Positions 1 to 11,680 are shown, numbered from the stretch's first letter. The stretch is 64,000 nucleotides of DNA from Chaenocephalus aceratus (GCA_023974075.1 CM043789.1:42874832-42938831), one strand, 5' to 3'. Program-made: numbers and translations. The notes: a model not told the origin generated them from the sequence alone.

Positions 1-1083
1 GACATGAAGAAGAGGGGACACATGTTGATGTAGAAGAGACATGGAGAAGAGGGGACACATGTTGATGTAGAAGAGCATGAAGAAGAGGGGACACATGTTG
101 ATGAAAGAGAATGAAAAGGGGACACATGTTGATGTAGAAGACATGAAGAAGAGGGGACACATGTAGAGAAGAGACATGGAGAAGAGGGGACACATGTTGA
201 TGTAGAAGACATGGAGAAGAGGGGACACATGTTGATGTAGAAGAGACATGAAGAAGAGGGGACACATGTTGATGTAGAAGAGACATGAAGAAGAGGGGAC
301 ACATGTTGATGTAGAAGAGACATGAAGAAGAGGGGACACATGTTGAGAAGAGACATGGAGAAGAGGGGACACATGTTGATGCAGAAGAGACATGAGAAGA
401 GGGGACACGTTTGATGCAGAAGAGACATGAGAAGAGGGGACACATGTTGATGCAGAGAGACATGGAGAAGACGGGGACACGTGTTGATGCAGAAGAGACA
501 TGGAGAAGAGGGGACACATGTTGATAGAAGAGACATGGAGAGGGGACACATGTTGATGTAGAAGAGACATGAAGAAGAGGGGACACATGTTGATGTAGAA
601 GAGACATGAAGAAGAGGGGACACTTTGTGATGTAGAAGAGACATGAAGAAGAGGGGACACATGTTGATGTAGAAGAGACATGAAGAAGAGGGGACACTTG
701 TTGATGAAGAAGAGACATGAAGAAAGGGACACATGTTGATGTAGAAGAGACATGAAGAAGAGGGGACACATGGTGATGTAGAAGAGACATGAAGAAGAGG
801 GGACACATGTTGATGACGAAGAGACATGAAGAAGAGGGACACATGTTGATGTAGAAAAGACATGAAGAAGAGGGGACACATGTTGATGTAGAAAGACATG
901 AAGAAGAGGGGACACATGTTGATGTAGAAGACATGAAGAAGAGGGGACACATGTTGATGTAGAAGACATGAAGAAGAGGGGACACATGTTGATGTAGAAG
1001 AGACATGAAGAAGAGGGGACACATGTTGATGTAGAAGAGACATGAAGAAGAGGGGACACATGTTGATGTAGAAGAGACATGAA
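1..1083. repeat. 37-bp minisatellite array, type I (first copy)
   Basis: About 29 head-to-tail copies of a 37-bp unit that contains GAAGAAGAGGGGACACATG and GTTGATGTAGAAGAGACAT. The array runs off the left edge of the window. Many units have lost 1-5 bases (for example AAGACATG in place of AAGAGACATG), so this copy is more degenerate than its relative at 20304-21119. It is internal sequence of the transposon described in the next entry. It does not encode a protein. Confidence 0.95.
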
Positions 1084-1115
1084 CAAGTGGGTTTTGCATA
1101 ATAGGTGACCTTTAA
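1..1115 (+). mobile_element. TTAA-target non-autonomous transposon, right part
   Basis: After the minisatellite come GTTTTGCATAATAGGTGACC and TTAA (1112-1115). Nearly the same right end follows the second array at 21117-21147. Its reverse complement, TTAAAGGTCACCTATTATGC, resembles the left end TTAAAGAGGCCCTATTGTAC of the second copy (14 of 20 positions), which supports terminal inverted repeats beside a TTAA target. The left end of this copy lies outside the window. The superfamily is not certain. Confidence 0.6.
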
Positions 1116-1174
1116 AGTTGTGGGGCAAACTACTACAAGAAACCTCTTTAATTTCTTCACATTGTTTTGGGATT

Positions 1175-1890
1175 GTCCTGGGTGGCATGTCGCCAAGTCT
1201 TTAGTGCAGGGGTGTCAAACTCAATTTCATTGTGGGCCACATCAGCATTATGGTTGCACTCAAAGGGCCGGTAGTAACTTTAAGACTATATAAAAATACA
1301 TATACAAATATTTAATATATATAAAATAATGTATTATATTACATTATTGCCTCTGCATTGGATTATCATCGGATAGGGTAATAACTTCATAATTAACTAC
1401 ATCTGAAAGCAGAAGTCTGGGGCAAATCATTGCAAGTCTCTTCAGTGAGAATGTCACAAAATGATTTAAAAAGAAAAGCCACATTCTGGGAAAAAAAAGG
1501 GAAAAAAAGACATTTGCAGAAAAAAAATCTAATTCTGAGAAAAAGGCAAATTCTCAGAAAAAATGCATATTTTGAAGAAAAAAAGTCAAATCAACTTTGA
1601 GATGCATTGTGGGACATGTAGTTTATGGGCAACGTGCTTCTGTAAAGTAGCATGTAGCCGTATAATAAACATATTATATTCTTTTCAAGCTCTTATGGGG
1701 CCACATAAAATGAAGTCGCGGGCCGGATTTGGCCCCCGGGCCTTGAGTTTGACACCCCTGCTTTAGGGCAACCGATCGTTCATGGTTCAAGTCCCAATCA
1801 GACCAACATATGGAGTCTGGAAGAGGTGCCTTTGAGCAAGCCACCACATGTGCGTGCCCGGACACTGGCATCTATTTCGCTCTGCCACCT
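1175..1890 (+). mobile_element. tRNA-derived SINE fragment split by a hAT insertion
   Basis: Removing the hAT at 1207-1760 joins GGGTGGCATGTCGCCAAGTC to a segment with GGTTCAAGTCCC (1779-1790), a good RNA polymerase III B box, so the two halves look like a tRNA-related SINE head. The body continues with AGTCTGGAAGAGGTGCC and GAGCAAGCCACC to about 1890. The 5' limit is approximate. It is unlikely to be transcribed because the insertion separates the A- and B-box regions by more than 550 bp. Confidence 0.55.
1207..1760 (+). mobile_element. Non-autonomous hAT transposon, family CAGGGGTGTCAAACTC (copy 1)
   Basis: Terminal inverted repeats CAGGGGTGTCAAACTCAA (1207) and TTGAGTTTGACACCCCTG (ending 1760) are flanked by 8-bp direct repeats CTTTAGTG (1199-1206) and CTTTAGGG (1761-1768), 7 of 8 identical. 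An 8-bp duplication and CAG-type termini are hAT hallmarks. No transposase frame is present. Further copies are at 26787-28141, 46444-46901 and, degenerate, 49221-50478. Confidence 0.88.
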
Positions 1891-2816
1891 CTTCATAAGT
1901 CTTTCGGCCCCGTTTGTTTAATTGTAAACATATTCCCAGAAGTGAAGAACTGTAATCTTTAAATACATTTTAATTGTAACGTAAACAACTACAGCATATT
2001 GACTGTTGGTCATTCGGGCATGCATTAGCATTGTGGTATTTGCCAGAACCTGTCTCTTGACTACTTACAAGTGATACAGTTTTTAGAAGGCTTCACGTTT
2101 TGAGTGTAATCATGGACGAACTGCAGATTCCTCTTCCTCTCCCGCGGGGTTCGGGGATCTCCTGGAAGCTCGAAAAGGCCCTGACCATCCCAAAAGCCAG
2201 TAAAACGCTGACAGACTATCATGTTGGGATTTCAGTAGAAAGTGTACATGTGCATGTGAGCGCACTCCCACAGCTGCTTGTCATTTGGACCTTAGCACGC
2301 ATGGCCACCCGTTCTGAATAAAGTGGTTCTCCACCCTCCTCCCTCTGCTCCCCCGTGCACGTATCATGTAGTTTACAGTAAAGTGATATTCAACATGAGG
2401 GCCGTATTCTCCACTTCACATCATGGCATCTGATGAGTGTGATAATGCACCAGCTGAAGGGCCTTTCCCGTCTCCTTTCACTACTCATTTCCTCTCAGAG
2501 CAGCTGAAGAAGTGCACATCCAGGTGAAACGCTCAAACAGCTCCAATCACTCAGTCTTTACAACGGGAACGAGAGCCAGAGGCCTTTCATCCAAGAATCT
2601 CCATCATCGTCAGTGTTCCTGAATGACTTAACATAAGAATAACTCAACACAAATCAGTGCAAAGGTTTTTACCAAGTGGCAAAACGTCGGTTCCAAACAG
2701 CAAAGGCAATATGGAAGTGCCTTTAACTTGTATTCTCCCGAATGGACAGCAGGGGGCGACTGCTCTGGTTTCAAAGAGGTCGAATTGAATAGAAGTCTAT
2801 GAGAAAATGACCCGAC
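1891..2816. other. Unassigned stretch, no gene recognised
   Basis: There is a 73-codon open frame at 2100-2321, but I recognise no domain and see no supporting context. No repeat family was identified here. Confidence 0.5.
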
Positions 2817-3109
2817 TTCTGATTGATTGATTGATTGAAAAGTTTATTAACAGCTTGTATATGGGTACAGTACAGCTTAAAAAATACAATTGTTAAGGGG
2901 ATGCAGACCAGAGAAAGACTTTCGTCTTGTTTACATCAGGGTCCCCCATTTCCAATTCATCATATCATTTAAGACATATAAGACATATTTGACATACAGA
3001 TGGCTTATTTACAATTTTCATTTTAGATTTCGTTCCAATACATCCTAACCGGACATTTAAGACATACCAAGTCTACAGATATACAGTTAGTAACATAGTA
3101 ATCCAGCCT

Positions 3110-3290
3110 GAAAACACACCTTTTTAAACTGGCATATTCCATTTCTTAATCTCTGCTAAACTGATTGTTTGTTAATTTTTTAAGTCTTGTATTACTGTGT
3201 GCTCTTCTTTAATTATGCTCTGTAAGGTGTCCTTGAGAGTTTTGAAAGGCGCCCATAAATAAAATGCATTATTATTATTATTATTATAGT
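3110..3290 (+). mobile_element. LINE 3' tail with (ATT)n, plus strand
   Basis: The sequence GTGTCCTTGAGAGTTTTGAA then GGCGCCCATAAATAAAATGC runs into (ATT)n at 3271-3287. The pattern of cell-length-like 3' UTR, AATAAA and short tandem tail is that of an L2/CR1-type LINE end. The left boundary is uncertain. It interrupts the minus-strand LINE fragment around it. Confidence 0.55.
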
Positions 3291-3361
3291 CTAAAATGCG
3301 AGTATATACATAGATGGGGGGGGGAAGCTGTCCATTGTACGACCGGTTGAGATTTGTACCA

Positions 3362-3514
3362 TTACCGGGGCCAGTGTTGCAATGCTCTCCCCCGAAGGTG
3401 CTCTTTAAGAGAGGTTTTGAAGGTAAGTATAGTTGTACTTTCCTTTACAGTTGTGGGAAGAGCGTTCCACCTTGATGTGGCATAATTTCTCATCACGCTT
3501 GGGGAGTAACTCAT
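3362..3514 (-). pseudogene. LINE ORF2 C-terminal remnant
   Basis: Fifty codons on the minus strand include RNYATSRWNALPTTVKES and TFKTSLKEHL, matching the usual C-terminal end of teleost LINE ORF2 (a W-N-x-L-P block followed by F-K-x-x-L-K). The stop is at 3362-3364. Everything upstream, including the reverse transcriptase, is missing. It is non-functional. Confidence 0.6.
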
Positions 3515-3790
3515 TACATCTAACGGGATACAAGCAAAATAAAACTGTATTCCTTATTAGTTACATAACAGGTACATTTCTAAAGATTGAGGATTACTAG
3601 AAGTATCACAATGTTACAATACAAGATAAATAGAAAATAAAGATCAATACATTATATGTAGGCTAGCTGTACTGCCTGAATGTTGTTTTTCATTTATCCA
3701 GGTGAAGTCAATGTTCCTACGTCTCAGTGGATTCATTACCTCGTTGTAGATATGAGTTTGTGGTCTCAATTGTTGTTTCGCTAATACAGC

Positions 3791-4074
3791 ACATACCTGC
3801 CAACCCTCCCGATGTTGTCATGTTTCTACCGCCTACCGATTTAGCTGGCTTTCCCTACCGATTTTCAATCTTTCCAAATTATGAAAAAATAAAAAATGAC
3901 ACTCCATAGACACTGGACTCGACTTTTAGCGGAAACCGTTTACGCCGTGTCTGTGATCGCATCATAAAAACGGTCCTCTGTGTTTCTGAAAGTGAAACAA
4001 CGTGCAGAGGAAGGGCAGCGTTACCCCCGGGGCTGATGGGTAACCGCTCCCAAATGGAAAGGGTGGCATGTATG
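3791..4074 (+). mobile_element. Short inverted-repeat element (MITE)
   Basis: The left end ACATACCTGCCAACCCTCCC and the right end GGGTGGCATGTATG are imperfect inverted repeats (CATACCTGCCAACCC against CATACATGCCACCC). The element is flanked by the 5-bp direct repeat ACAGC (3786-3790 and 4075-4079), which may be part of a longer decayed duplication. A 60-codon frame inside is not credible as a gene. The superfamily is not assigned. Confidence 0.5.
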
Positions 4075-4079
4075 ACAGC

Positions 4080-4522
4080 GTGATGCTCGTTGTGTAAATG
4101 ATAGGCTATAGAATGCTTTAAGGTGTTGCTACCTGGTGAAGGACAGGTCGCTATGACAGTGTTGAACGGTTTTGGTGCTAGCTACAAAACAACCAGAAAA
4201 ATACTCCAAGACCTGGGATGGTTTACGTTGCGTACATTTCCCGTCAGACTGTTTGCACTACGCTCAAAGTGGTCAAAGTAGTCTTTTGTATTCCTCGGGA
4301 TTGAGAGAAACAGCATTTCCATCTCCCTGGTTCTACCTCACACACAGAAGATTGACAATAAAGTTGACTTTGACTTCTAGTTCATCTTAATTCGGTCACA
4401 TGTCAGGACTCCTCACCACCTGTGTGTCAGTGACCGTCCTGCTGCTGCTGGTGGAGAGAGAGCGCAGAACCATCAGATTACAGAGGTGATGGAGCGGTAA
4501 CAGGTTCTACACAGGTGAGCGG

Positions 4523-4524
<2 letters not shown>
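4080..4524. other. Unassigned stretch, no gene recognised
   Basis: No domain-bearing frame or repeat boundary was seen. A 72-codon frame at 4172-4390 has no recognisable features. Confidence 0.5.

Positions 4525-4597
<73 letters not shown>
4525..4597. repeat. (GT)n microsatellite
   Basis: About 36 uninterrupted GT units. The histidine/threonine-rich open frame on the minus strand is its translation and not a gene. Confidence 0.97.
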
Positions 4598-4598
<1 letters not shown>

Positions 4599-5039
4599 TC
4601 AGGTGAAGGGTAGCGTGAAGAGAGCATAGCAGCACAGTAGATGACCCAGATAAGAGGGATTATCAGTTTATAAAACATCTCACCGACACAGCTGGGCCGA
4701 GATCAAGAGGAGCCGTCAGCGGCACTGAGGGCAGCGTGATCAATCATATGTGGATATTTACAGCATATCTTCATTAGACTTCATCGCATACACACACTAT
4801 CTCAGAGTCAGATCTAGTGGAGTTGCTTTGAGTTGTGTTCATCTCTATCGTCAAGCCAAAAGTCAAACATCAAAGTCCCGACAAAGACCAGACAGCTAAG
4901 AGTCGAAATTCTAAGATGTGCTTTCCAACTTTAGAGGGTAAATAGATTTTGGGACAAACGATATGAGCTGTCTTGCCAAGAGTTAGATGAAAAGATTGAT
5001 CACTCTCAATCTAGCATTCTTCAAGGTTGTGTCTTCCTG
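4598..5039. other. Unassigned stretch, no gene recognised
   Basis: No coding signal, RNA gene or boundary was recognised. Confidence 0.5.
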
Positions 5040-5104
5040 GTCGAATGTACTTATTGTAAGTCGCTTTGGATAAAAGCGTCAGCTAAATGCAATGTAATGT
5101 AATG
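5040..5104 (+). mobile_element. SINE/LINE 3' tail fragment
   Basis: TTGTAAGTCGCTTTGGATAA followed by AAGCGTCAGCTAAATGCAAT and a (GTAAT) tail is the widespread L2-type 3' end shared by teleost SINEs. The minus-strand SINE at 43641-43830 ends with the same block. Only this tail is present. Confidence 0.6.
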
Positions 5105-6274
5105 GGTTTATCGACTACATCTCCAGTTTCAAGTCTTCAGTACACATTCAGACGATGTCCTGCATTCGATTGACAGTCGCTCTTCTACACTTGGCTTTGA
5201 CGGCTGTTTCGAAAACAAGAGAGGGCTATTGCCATTAGCCGTGTCGATACATCAAGGAAGTTTCTCAATGTTTTTGCTAATTGTTGTAGCCGGTGGAGGG
5301 CAAATCCCAGAACATTTGTCGAGACATTTGCCAGTTTCTTTTCAACCAGGCACAGCTTGGCTCATAAGTAAAAATGTTAAACTATAATAAATACATAGAT
5401 ACACTTTTGTCGACTAAAGCTCTCTTGTTTGCATTGGGTTGTAGTTACTGTCAGACTTTCATGTCACTTGGCCAACATATGTAACTTAAGGCTTCACTAA
5501 TATTCAACAAACCAATGGAAGTGAGCCTTTAGTGGCCAAACAGCAAATGTCCCTAGTGGCCAAACAGTGGTACTTCTACTTCTGTATTCATCAGGTGACG
5601 TCAATGGGCCCAGAAATACTACTTCACATTGACTCATATTGGGAAAGACATGACATTGAATAAGCAAATAATACACATTTACTGGTATTGTATTCTATAG
5701 TTATCCCATTTCTACTTCAGGCACCAACGCGCAACTTGTGTAGGAATTAATAGGGTTCCTCTAGCGCTGTATCCAGTTGATTTTATACATCCATGGTGTC
5801 GTCTCGGTCTATTGTTGCTCCAGGGGGTCGAGCCAGCACATTGTATAGTAGCTTGCTGCTAGCGCTTTGTGAGTGTGTTTGTAAATAGTTACAAATACAA
5901 CTTAAATGTTGATGTGATAAAAGAAACTCCATATCGTTACAACCCGGCTCTTGGGCTGCAATCTGGAAGTCGAGGGGTATGAATATATAACAATAACTTC
6001 CTACTCCATAAACCTCTTTGCACACTGGTGTCTGTTCACATTGGTTGAAGACAATAACTAAGTATATTCAGTACTGTACAAAAGTACAATTTGGGGGAAC
6101 AAGCTTGAATGACAATCGCAGATTTGATTGGGCGTCATTTGTCATAACAGAATATTTCTACTCAATACTGCTCGTCATACAGTTGTTTGTACATTCATTA
6201 TTTGACCGTCTTTGTTACTTTTAGTTATTTAATTGCTCTTTTTACTACACTGTTAGCGTATCTTTGTAACTCAA

Positions 6275-6277
<3 letters not shown>
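5105..6277. other. Unassigned stretch, no gene recognised
   Basis: Several frames of 60-80 codons exist (for example 5783-6025 minus) but none has a recognisable domain. No repeat boundary was found. Confidence 0.5.
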
Positions 6278-6325
<48 letters not shown>

Positions 6326-6571
6326 CCTAGCATTACTATACTTGTGGGGACCTAAATCTGTTTAAACAGTCACGTGTGGGGACTCGCCCGCCCTTATGGG
6401 GACACGTTGGAGGTCCCCACATGAGGGGAATTATTAATTTTAGGGTGAAGACTTGTTAGGATTAGGGTTAGGGTTAGGGTTAGGCATGTGTTGGTTATGG
6501 TTAAGGTTAGGATAAGTCTCCAGGAAGTGCTTGAAAGTCAATGTAATGTCCCCTGAAGTGATGTATACATG

Positions 6572-6646
<75 letters not shown>

Positions 6647-6659
6647 GTGTGTGCTGTGT
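6278..6659 (+). repeat. GT-flanked dispersed repeat with a TTAGGG core (copy 1)
   Basis: A (GT)n array (6278-6324), about 250 bp of conserved sequence, then a second interrupted (GT)n array (6574-6659). The core holds GCCTAGCATTACTATACTTG, several GTGGGGAC motifs and four TTAGGG-like units at 6463-6485. Copies of the same core, also bounded by GT/CA arrays, are at 33023-33618 (interrupted) and 46932-47260 (inverted). No target duplication was seen. Confidence 0.75.
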
Positions 6660-7057
6660 AACATTACGTATGTTTGGCTTCGTATGATTTAGTCGTCTCG
6701 GATGGTTTACCCTCGCTGCGGCCCCTCCTGTCATCACTGAAGGCAGCACGGACGCAGAGAGGACGGGAACACTCGTGCGGACGGGAGGAACCGGTTCCAG
6801 TGAGGTTTTGCAGATCTCACGACACCACGCCCATTTTAATACGTTCCCATGAACATCGTTACGGTAATGACTTTCCCGAGGACTTCCTGGTCTCTGTCCA
6901 ATCACGCAGCTCCATCCATGTTGACAGTAGGTCATGAGGCGGAGGGGAAGAATCACACGGATGCAGAAAGATGAATGAGACTCGATGACAGGCGTAATGG
7001 AATCATCACATGCAAAGAAAAGGATTTACACACAGTCCTGGCAGAGTAGAATGAAAG

Positions 7058-7059
<2 letters not shown>
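6660..7059. other. Unassigned stretch, no gene recognised
   Basis: Relatively GC-rich with overlapping frames on both strands (6674-6937 plus; 6507-6956 minus). Neither has a recognised domain, and the minus one is extended by the GT array. Confidence 0.45.
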
Positions 7060-7106
<47 letters not shown>

Positions 7107-7114
7107 TGTGTGTG
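7060..7114. repeat. (GT)n microsatellite
   Basis: About 27 GT units with one GG interruption near 7099. Confidence 0.95.
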
Positions 7115-8046
7115 GCCCGTAAGAGGTCATATTTGGTTTCAAACATGTACACACATTATCTTTAAGGTAAAGCGTATTTAAAATTCCTAACTCAGCTCTG
7201 TAAACCTTCAAGAGTGCACAGTAGTTTGTTTTTTCTTCTGACTCCATGTCTTGACATCTGGCTCTGTGACTTCACAGTCTAAACGAAGCCAGCGCTTTGG
7301 TGTCCCTGCTGGGTTAATTCACCACGCTTTGGGACCACGACACGCAGGGTCTTTCATGATACTGTCCAGCATCCATCCTTCATCACTTGTTGTTGTCCTC
7401 TCTTGGATCCCATTCTCTATTCACTCTCTGTCTCCTTCCCAGCGACTGGAGAACGTACAGCACAGCGATTTGGTTTCTCTCACACGTTCACTTGTACTAA
7501 GTTCAGTCAAGTGTGTGTGTAGCACTGAGTAAAGATTGTAGTGCCTCTGTTTTGATTATATTAGCATCTTTGTTTTGTGGTATACGTTGTGTAATGCAGT
7601 TTAGATTATCGATAAATAGCTTTAGGGTTAGACAGTTTTTAAAGTAGGTTTACATCAAAATCCAGTGCATATTGTACACAGTACGCAACATAGTTAAAAG
7701 AGAATGTGAATCATCGTGCGTTTCCAACCACTACTGTCGTGTGATATTGGATATTAGAGAGAGGGTATTTTAAGTGCAAATAACCCAGTGTGTGGGAGAG
7801 GAACTCCCTCTGGAGCGATGTTATCCTTTGCAGACCATTTACATGCACACAAACCTATATACCACACCACAGGGAAGGGAAAACCCCACAAGCATAAAAG
7901 GGCCCCTATAAAAAAATCTCTGCTAGTTTTGGTCATGTTCGTACAGTAGACTTCTCAACGTTTTCCACACTAAACATAGCTGTTGCTGCTAAGGTGAAGT
8001 TTAATGGAATTAGTACGACAGTAAAGGGAAACCCAAAACAATATAC
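7115..8046. other. Unassigned stretch, no gene recognised
   Basis: Frames of 60-93 codons (for example 7251-7532) show no domain, and nothing else was identified. Confidence 0.5.
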
Positions 8047-8427
8047 TTAAAGGTGGGGTAGGTAAGTTTGAGAAACCGGCTCGAGATACACTTGTTATAT
8101 TCCATGGAATGCTCTTAACATCCCGATAGCAATGAATATCTGAAGTGCTTTGACAAAAAATCCATAAACATATGTCATCTGTGGAAGCCGTGGCGCTGTA
8201 AAAAGCACGACCAATCATCTGAGCCGGCTAAAGTAACTGGATGGCCTACCTGCCTGTCAGCCTTCCATCTGTGCACAAACTTATCTCGTGCCCTCATTGG
8301 TCATGTGCGCGTTCGTGTGTGTTGGAGGAGGGGCTCTGTGAGGAAGTGGCAGATTTTCTCCGGTTGTGTATTTTCAAATTCTAGCGATCTCGAGCCGGTT
8401 TCTCAAACTTACCTACACCACCTTTAA
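8047..8427 (+). mobile_element. TTAA-flanked MITE (copy 1)
   Basis: Inverted ends of about 37 bp: AGGTGGGGTAGGTAAGTTTG with AGAAACCGGCTCGAG on the left, and the reverse complement on the right ending CACCT. Both ends are bounded by TTAA (8047-8050 and 8424-8427). It carries no transposase. A near-full copy is at 36734-37117 and a truncated one at 38401-38518. TTAA targeting suggests a piggyBac-like or similar mobiliser, but the family is not proved. Confidence 0.85.
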
Positions 8428-8914
8428 ATACACCAAAACTAAACTAAAACGTGATGTCTTTCACATTACACATTTGATCCATTTGTATAATGTATTTTCG
8501 TATATTACTGACAGCTTTATAATACAATCTCACTGCTACAAAAGCTGTTAAAACATTGGATTTGTATAAATTAAATAAGTATTAATTGTAGGGGGGAGTT
8601 AGACCTACAAAGAACAGTCATTACCACAGGATTATTATGCACAATCCACAGGCCTGGACTTAATATAAAGTCCTGAAGTCGGTGCAGTTCGGACTTTCGG
8701 GACAGCTGAAACATCGCAGAGGTGTTTTGGAGGGGAAATGTGATGTCTGAGAGCTGATTATTCATCATTCTGTTTGCTTTTTTAAACCAGAATAGCTGAA
8801 CATTCCTGCATAATCCATCACGATACACGAGAAACATCTTTATTAGCATACAGGCTCGATCTCTGAGCGTTCCTCCGCCCCTGGAATGCTCCCTAACACG
8901 GCGCTAATAAAACT

Positions 8915-8918
<4 letters not shown>
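8428..8918. other. Unassigned stretch, no gene recognised
   Basis: AT-rich sequence. A 92-codon minus frame (8571-8849) has no recognised domain. Confidence 0.5.
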
Positions 8919-8957
<39 letters not shown>

Positions 8958-8963
8958 TGCGTG
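8919..8963. repeat. (GT)n microsatellite
   Basis: About 18 GT units followed by GCGCGTGCGTG. Confidence 0.93.
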
Positions 8964-9368
8964 AAGAGTAATAAGAAATGTGTGTGTGGCGTAGCGCCCG
9001 CTGCTCTTTCAGGGCAGGATATTAGAGAGGTCTGGAACACCTCAACATGTATTAGCAGAGCTGGAGGCAGCAGTGATGCTGTTTGTTTGAACAATGACGG
9101 AGAGAGCAGTCAGCCGGAGCTTTGTTTCCAGAGATGGCAAAAGTACACTCATCCTTTCCTCTAGAAGTACAGATACTCGTGTTTAAAAATACTCTGGTAA
9201 AAGTACTGAGTAAACTTCTTTACTCAAGTAAAAGTAAATAGGGCTTTGAAGTGTACTTCAGTAAAAAGTACCCATAACTAGCAGCTGTTTTAAAGAGTAC
9301 CTGACCTCCCTTTATATTAATAGAACAATAATTTCATTGTTAGCTAATGAATGTTTCCATGCTGAACA

Positions 9369-9810
9369 TGTTAAGAATGTCACGAGGCTCAGGACCCAAA
9401 TGCACAACACCAGAAACAGATTAGAATTAACAAGGTCTTTTAATTAAGGTCAAACACAAAACGCTCACTTGGAGGATCAAAAACTCTAAACCAAAAAACA
9501 TCTACATGACTATCAAAAATATACTTCACACGATCAAGGGATGACTGGCAGGCTTGACGAGACAAGACGAACTGACACAAGACAAAGGGAGACGCAGACT
9601 ATATATACACACTAGGTAAGGGGACACAGGTGGCAACAATTAAGGGAGGGGCTGACAATCACACTGGTGGGAAAAACACACCAGGGCAGGAATGCTCTGA
9701 AACGAGAGGGAAAGGTTACTACAAAATAAAACAGGAAATCACAAGACAAGGCAAAAGACAAAAGGACTGAACTAAATAAATTAACTTAACACAACTGTCT
9801 AGACACCACA
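9369..9810 (-). mobile_element. LTR-like insertion (probable solo LTR) in hAT copy A
   Basis: A 442-bp insertion begins TGTTAAGAATG and ends ACACCACA, with a 5-bp duplication GAACA (9364-9368 and 9811-9815). TG...CA ends and a 5-bp duplication are the signature of LTR retrotransposons. A TATATATA motif at 9600-9607 fits an LTR promoter read on the minus strand. hAT copies B and C lack this insertion, and copy C gives the empty site. It has no coding sequence and no internal retroelement. Confidence 0.72.
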
Positions 9811-9979
9811 GAACAACGGCAACATGACAACGTCTCCATTGGTCCCTCTTCTTTAGAGAAGACCAGGAAGTGATGGATACACGGATCGTGTTCCAACCAA
9901 TAGGCACGCAGTGACTCTAAAGAATAATGATCACGCACCAACACACATTCAGATTAAAGGAACCAGCTGTTTGGGAAAT

Positions 9980-11680
9980 GAGAGAAGTAGAAAGTACAGG
10001 TATTTGGGTTCAACATGTAAGAAGTAGAAAGTACAGGTATTTGAGTTCAACATGTGAGAAGTAGAAAGTACAGGTATTTGAGTTCAACATGAGAGAAGTA
10101 GAAAGTACAGGTATTTGAGTTCAACATGTAAGAAGTAGAAAGTACAGGTATTTGAGTTCAACATGTGAGAAGTAGAAAGTACAGGTATTTGAGTTCAACA
10201 TGTAAGAAGTAGAAAGTACAGGTATTTGAGTTCAACATGTAAGAAGTAGAAAGTACAGGTATTTGTGTTCAACATGTAAGAAGTAGAAAGTACAGGTATT
10301 TGTGTTCAACATGTAAGAAGTAGAAAGTACAGGTATTTGGGTTCAACATGTAAGAAGTAGAAAGTACAGGTATTTGTGTTCAACATGTAAGAAGTAGAAA
10401 GTACAGGTATTTGTGTTCAACATGTAAGAAGTAGAAAGTACAGGTATTTGGGTTCAACATGTAAGAAGTAGAAAGTACAGGTATTTGAGTTCAACATGTG
10501 AGAAGTAGAAAGTACAGGTATTTGAGTTCAACATGAGAGAAGTAGAAAGTACAGGTATTTGAGTTCAACATGTAAGAAGTAGAAAGTACAGGTATTTGAG
10601 TTCAACATGAGAGAAGTAGAAAGTACAGGTATTTGAGTTCAACATGTAAGAAGTAGAAAGTACAGGTATTTGGGTTCAACATGTAAGAAGTAGAAAGTAC
10701 AGGTATTGTGTTCAACATGTAAGAAGTAGAAAGTACAGGTATTTGTGTTCAACATGTAAGAAGTAGAAAGTACAGGTATTTGAGTTCAACATGTAAGAAG
10801 TAGAAAGTACAGGTATTTGAGTTCAACATGTAAGAAGTAGAAAGTACAGGTATTTGGGTTCAACATGTAAGAAGTAGAAAGTACAGGTATTTGTGTTCAA
10901 CATGTAAGAAGTAGAAAGTACAGGTATTTGGTTCAACATGTAAGAAGTAGAAAGTACAGGTATTTGTGTTCAACATGTAAGAAGTAGAAAGTACAGGTAT
11001 TTGTGTTCAACATGTAAGAAGTAGAAAGTACAGGTATTTGGGTTCAACATGTAAGAAGTAGAAAGTACAGGTATTTGAGTTCAACATGTGAGAAGTAGAA
11101 AGTACAGGTATTTGAGTTCAACATGAGAGAAGTAGAAAGTACAGGTATTGAGTTCAACATGTAAGAAGTAGAAAGTACAGGTATTTGAGTTCAACATGAG
11201 AGAAGTAGAAGTACAGGTATTTGAGTTCAACATGTAAGAAGTAGAAAGTACAGGTATTTGGGTTCAACATGTAAGAAGTAGAAAGTACAGGTATTTGTGT
11301 TCAACATGTAAGAAGTAGAAAGTACAGGTATTTGTGTTCAACATGTAAGAAGTAGAAAGTACAGGTATTTGAGTTCAACATGAGAGAAGTAGAAAGTACA
11401 GGTATTTGAGTTTCAACATGTAAGAAGTAGAAAGTACAGGTATTTGAGTTCAACATGAGAGAAGTAGAAGTACAGGTATTTGGGTTCACATGTAAGAAGT
11501 AGACAGTACAGTATTTGAGTTCAACATGTGAGAAGTAGATAGTACAGGTATTGTGTTCAACATGTAAGAAGTAGAAAGTACAGGTATTTGAGTTCAACAT
11601 GTAAGAAGTAGAAAGCACAGGTATTTGAGTTCAACATGTAAGAAGTAGAAAGTTCAGGTATTTGTGTTCAACATGTAAGA
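9980..11680. repeat. 37-bp minisatellite array, type II (copy A)
   Basis: About 46 copies of a 37-bp unit containing AAGAAGTAGAAAGTACAGGT and ATTTGAGTTCAACATG. Variants at one site (GAGTTC, GTGTTC, GGGTTC) and at TGTAAG/TGAGAG/TGTGAG recur in blocks, suggesting higher-order duplication. The 105-codon minus-strand frame is its translation. Confidence 0.95.

Larger units (their letters stand above)
2817..3520 (-). mobile_element. LINE 3' fragment, minus strand, with (CAAT)n tail
   Basis: Read on the minus strand, a C-terminal ORF2 remnant (3362-3514) is followed by a 3' UTR that ends in AATAAACTTTTCAATCAATC at 2817-2840. The tetranucleotide tail is typical of teleost non-LTR elements. A plus-strand LINE tail (about 3110-3290) lies inside it. 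The 5' truncation point is near 3520. Confidence 0.6.

Noticed and set aside
1..1083. CRISPR-like regular array
   Set aside because: Units are contiguous 37-bp copies without unique spacers, in a eukaryotic transposon.
11301..11618. 105-codon minus-strand frame with repeated FLHVE strings
   Set aside because: Translation of the type II minisatellite.
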